In this document: in pieces, positions 32,053 to 32,646 of the stretch
How the letters are laid out: each line of letters begins with the position of its first letter
How positions within the stretch are numbered: the stretch's first letter is position 1
Origin: Psilocybe azurescens
Lineage: Eukaryota; Basidiomycota; Agaricomycetes; Agaricales; Agrocybaceae
Direction of reading: 5' to 3'
Assembly (NCBI GenBank): GCA_023853785.1
Contig: JAJIRX010000046.1
Coordinates: forward strand, 1 to 32,646
Length of the DNA: 32,646 nucleotides
The notes under the pieces: generated by a model
What the model was told of the DNA's origin: nothing
Seen by the model: the letters and a program-made list of their open reading frames with translations, nothing else
The model's database searches: none
Position numbers and translations under genes: made by a program

Positions 32053-32646
32053 CTAGAACTTATCCACCCAGAATCCACTCGCCTCCCTGAAACTCCTACA
32101 TATTAGGCGCGTTGTTCCACGAGGTTCACACCCTACCCAAATATATACTTACATAAATAAGGCGTATTTTTGTATTTTCAGGGGCACTATATATACTGAA
32201 TACTGATTATAATTCAATCATCTATATCACTGGAGTAAGTGCGTACGTACCGTATCATATGTACAACTCTCGTTATGTTCTCGACAGTGCATTCCAAGAA
32301 TGATCCATCCATTCCCTCCAAATTCACTCAAAATTACTCCCACAATGCCCAGTATTCCCGTCATCGGAGACAATAATAACATCACGAACAATAATGCAGA
32401 TTACGAGTTGTCGTCCATTCATAGGCAATAGCCGGTCAACTCCACGGGCGCTTCCCCAACTTACGGGCCCCGGCTCGTCCCTGAGCAAGGCAAAAATTAC
32501 ATTGACCGGAATCTGAAGCTCCTGAAAAGAAGGAGAAGAAAAAAGAGGATCAAACATTCAGAGCAACTCAGACCCGCCGGTCTTCATTCCATTTTGTATT
32601 CGCTTTCCAAGCTGGCTGCAACCCTTCCCTGATTATTTACCTGCCT
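32053..32646. other. Window end, no gene established
   Basis: Short ORFs on both strands (for example minus 32557-32324) have no recognisable motif. If the 32001-32052 exon is real, its upstream exons should lie here or beyond the window. Confidence 0.4.

Noticed and set aside
1..32646. tRNA genes, rRNA genes, CRISPR arrays or bacterial operons
   Set aside because: No T-loop and acceptor pairings, rRNA blocks or regularly spaced repeats were noticed; the spliced gene structure is eukaryotic throughout.

Overview
This window reads as nuclear DNA of a filamentous basidiomycete, most likely a mushroom-forming agaricomycete. Genes carry many 45-60 base introns with GT-AG borders, several exons are under 30 bases, and the NACHT protein, the Fur4-like permease and the large NFX1-type helicase have the sequence style usual in Agaricomycetes. 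No prokaryotic operon signals, tRNA, rRNA or CRISPR array were seen.

Layout from left to right: a pyrimidine-rich, gene-poor start with a cluster of GATA-factor sites; a Fur4-like NCS1 nucleobase permease (+, 1898-4315); a 6-phosphofructo-2-kinase whose phosphatase half has lost the catalytic histidine (-, 7541-5187); a Yra1/ALY-type mRNA export adaptor (-, 9052-7914); about 2 kb of gene-poor sequence; a NACHT P-loop NTPase of the fungal NLR type (+, 11487-13388); a 26-exon ZNFX1-type protein (+, 14215-22310) with CCCH fingers, an SF1 helicase, NFX1 fingers, a RING-like segment and a C-terminal RZ finger; a nonsense-bearing copy of a family of unknown function fused to a fragment of another gene (22435-23445); an intact-looking member of that family (+, 23805-25294); a Gly/Tyr/Pro repeat protein (+, 25472-26400); a conserved fungal protein with a likely mitochondrial presequence (+, 27010-28150), which is the source of the fused fragment; and an FYVE-like/SAP-like/RING ubiquitin ligase (-, 31352-29098).

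Two points change how the sequence should be read. First, nearly every real gene needs single-base corrections to stay in frame, mostly one base lost from a short homopolymer. When these are allowed, the splice phases of seven genes close exactly. This looks like uncorrected long-read consensus error rather than mass gene death, so naive ORFs here are fragments of spliced genes. Second, the two largest accessory-type genes, the NACHT NTPase and the ZNFX1-type helicase/RZ-finger protein, are neighbours on the same strand and both belong to families linked to innate immunity or RNA silencing. That pairing, with the adjacent duplicated and chimeric locus, is the best candidate for an undescribed system. 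The functional link is inference only.
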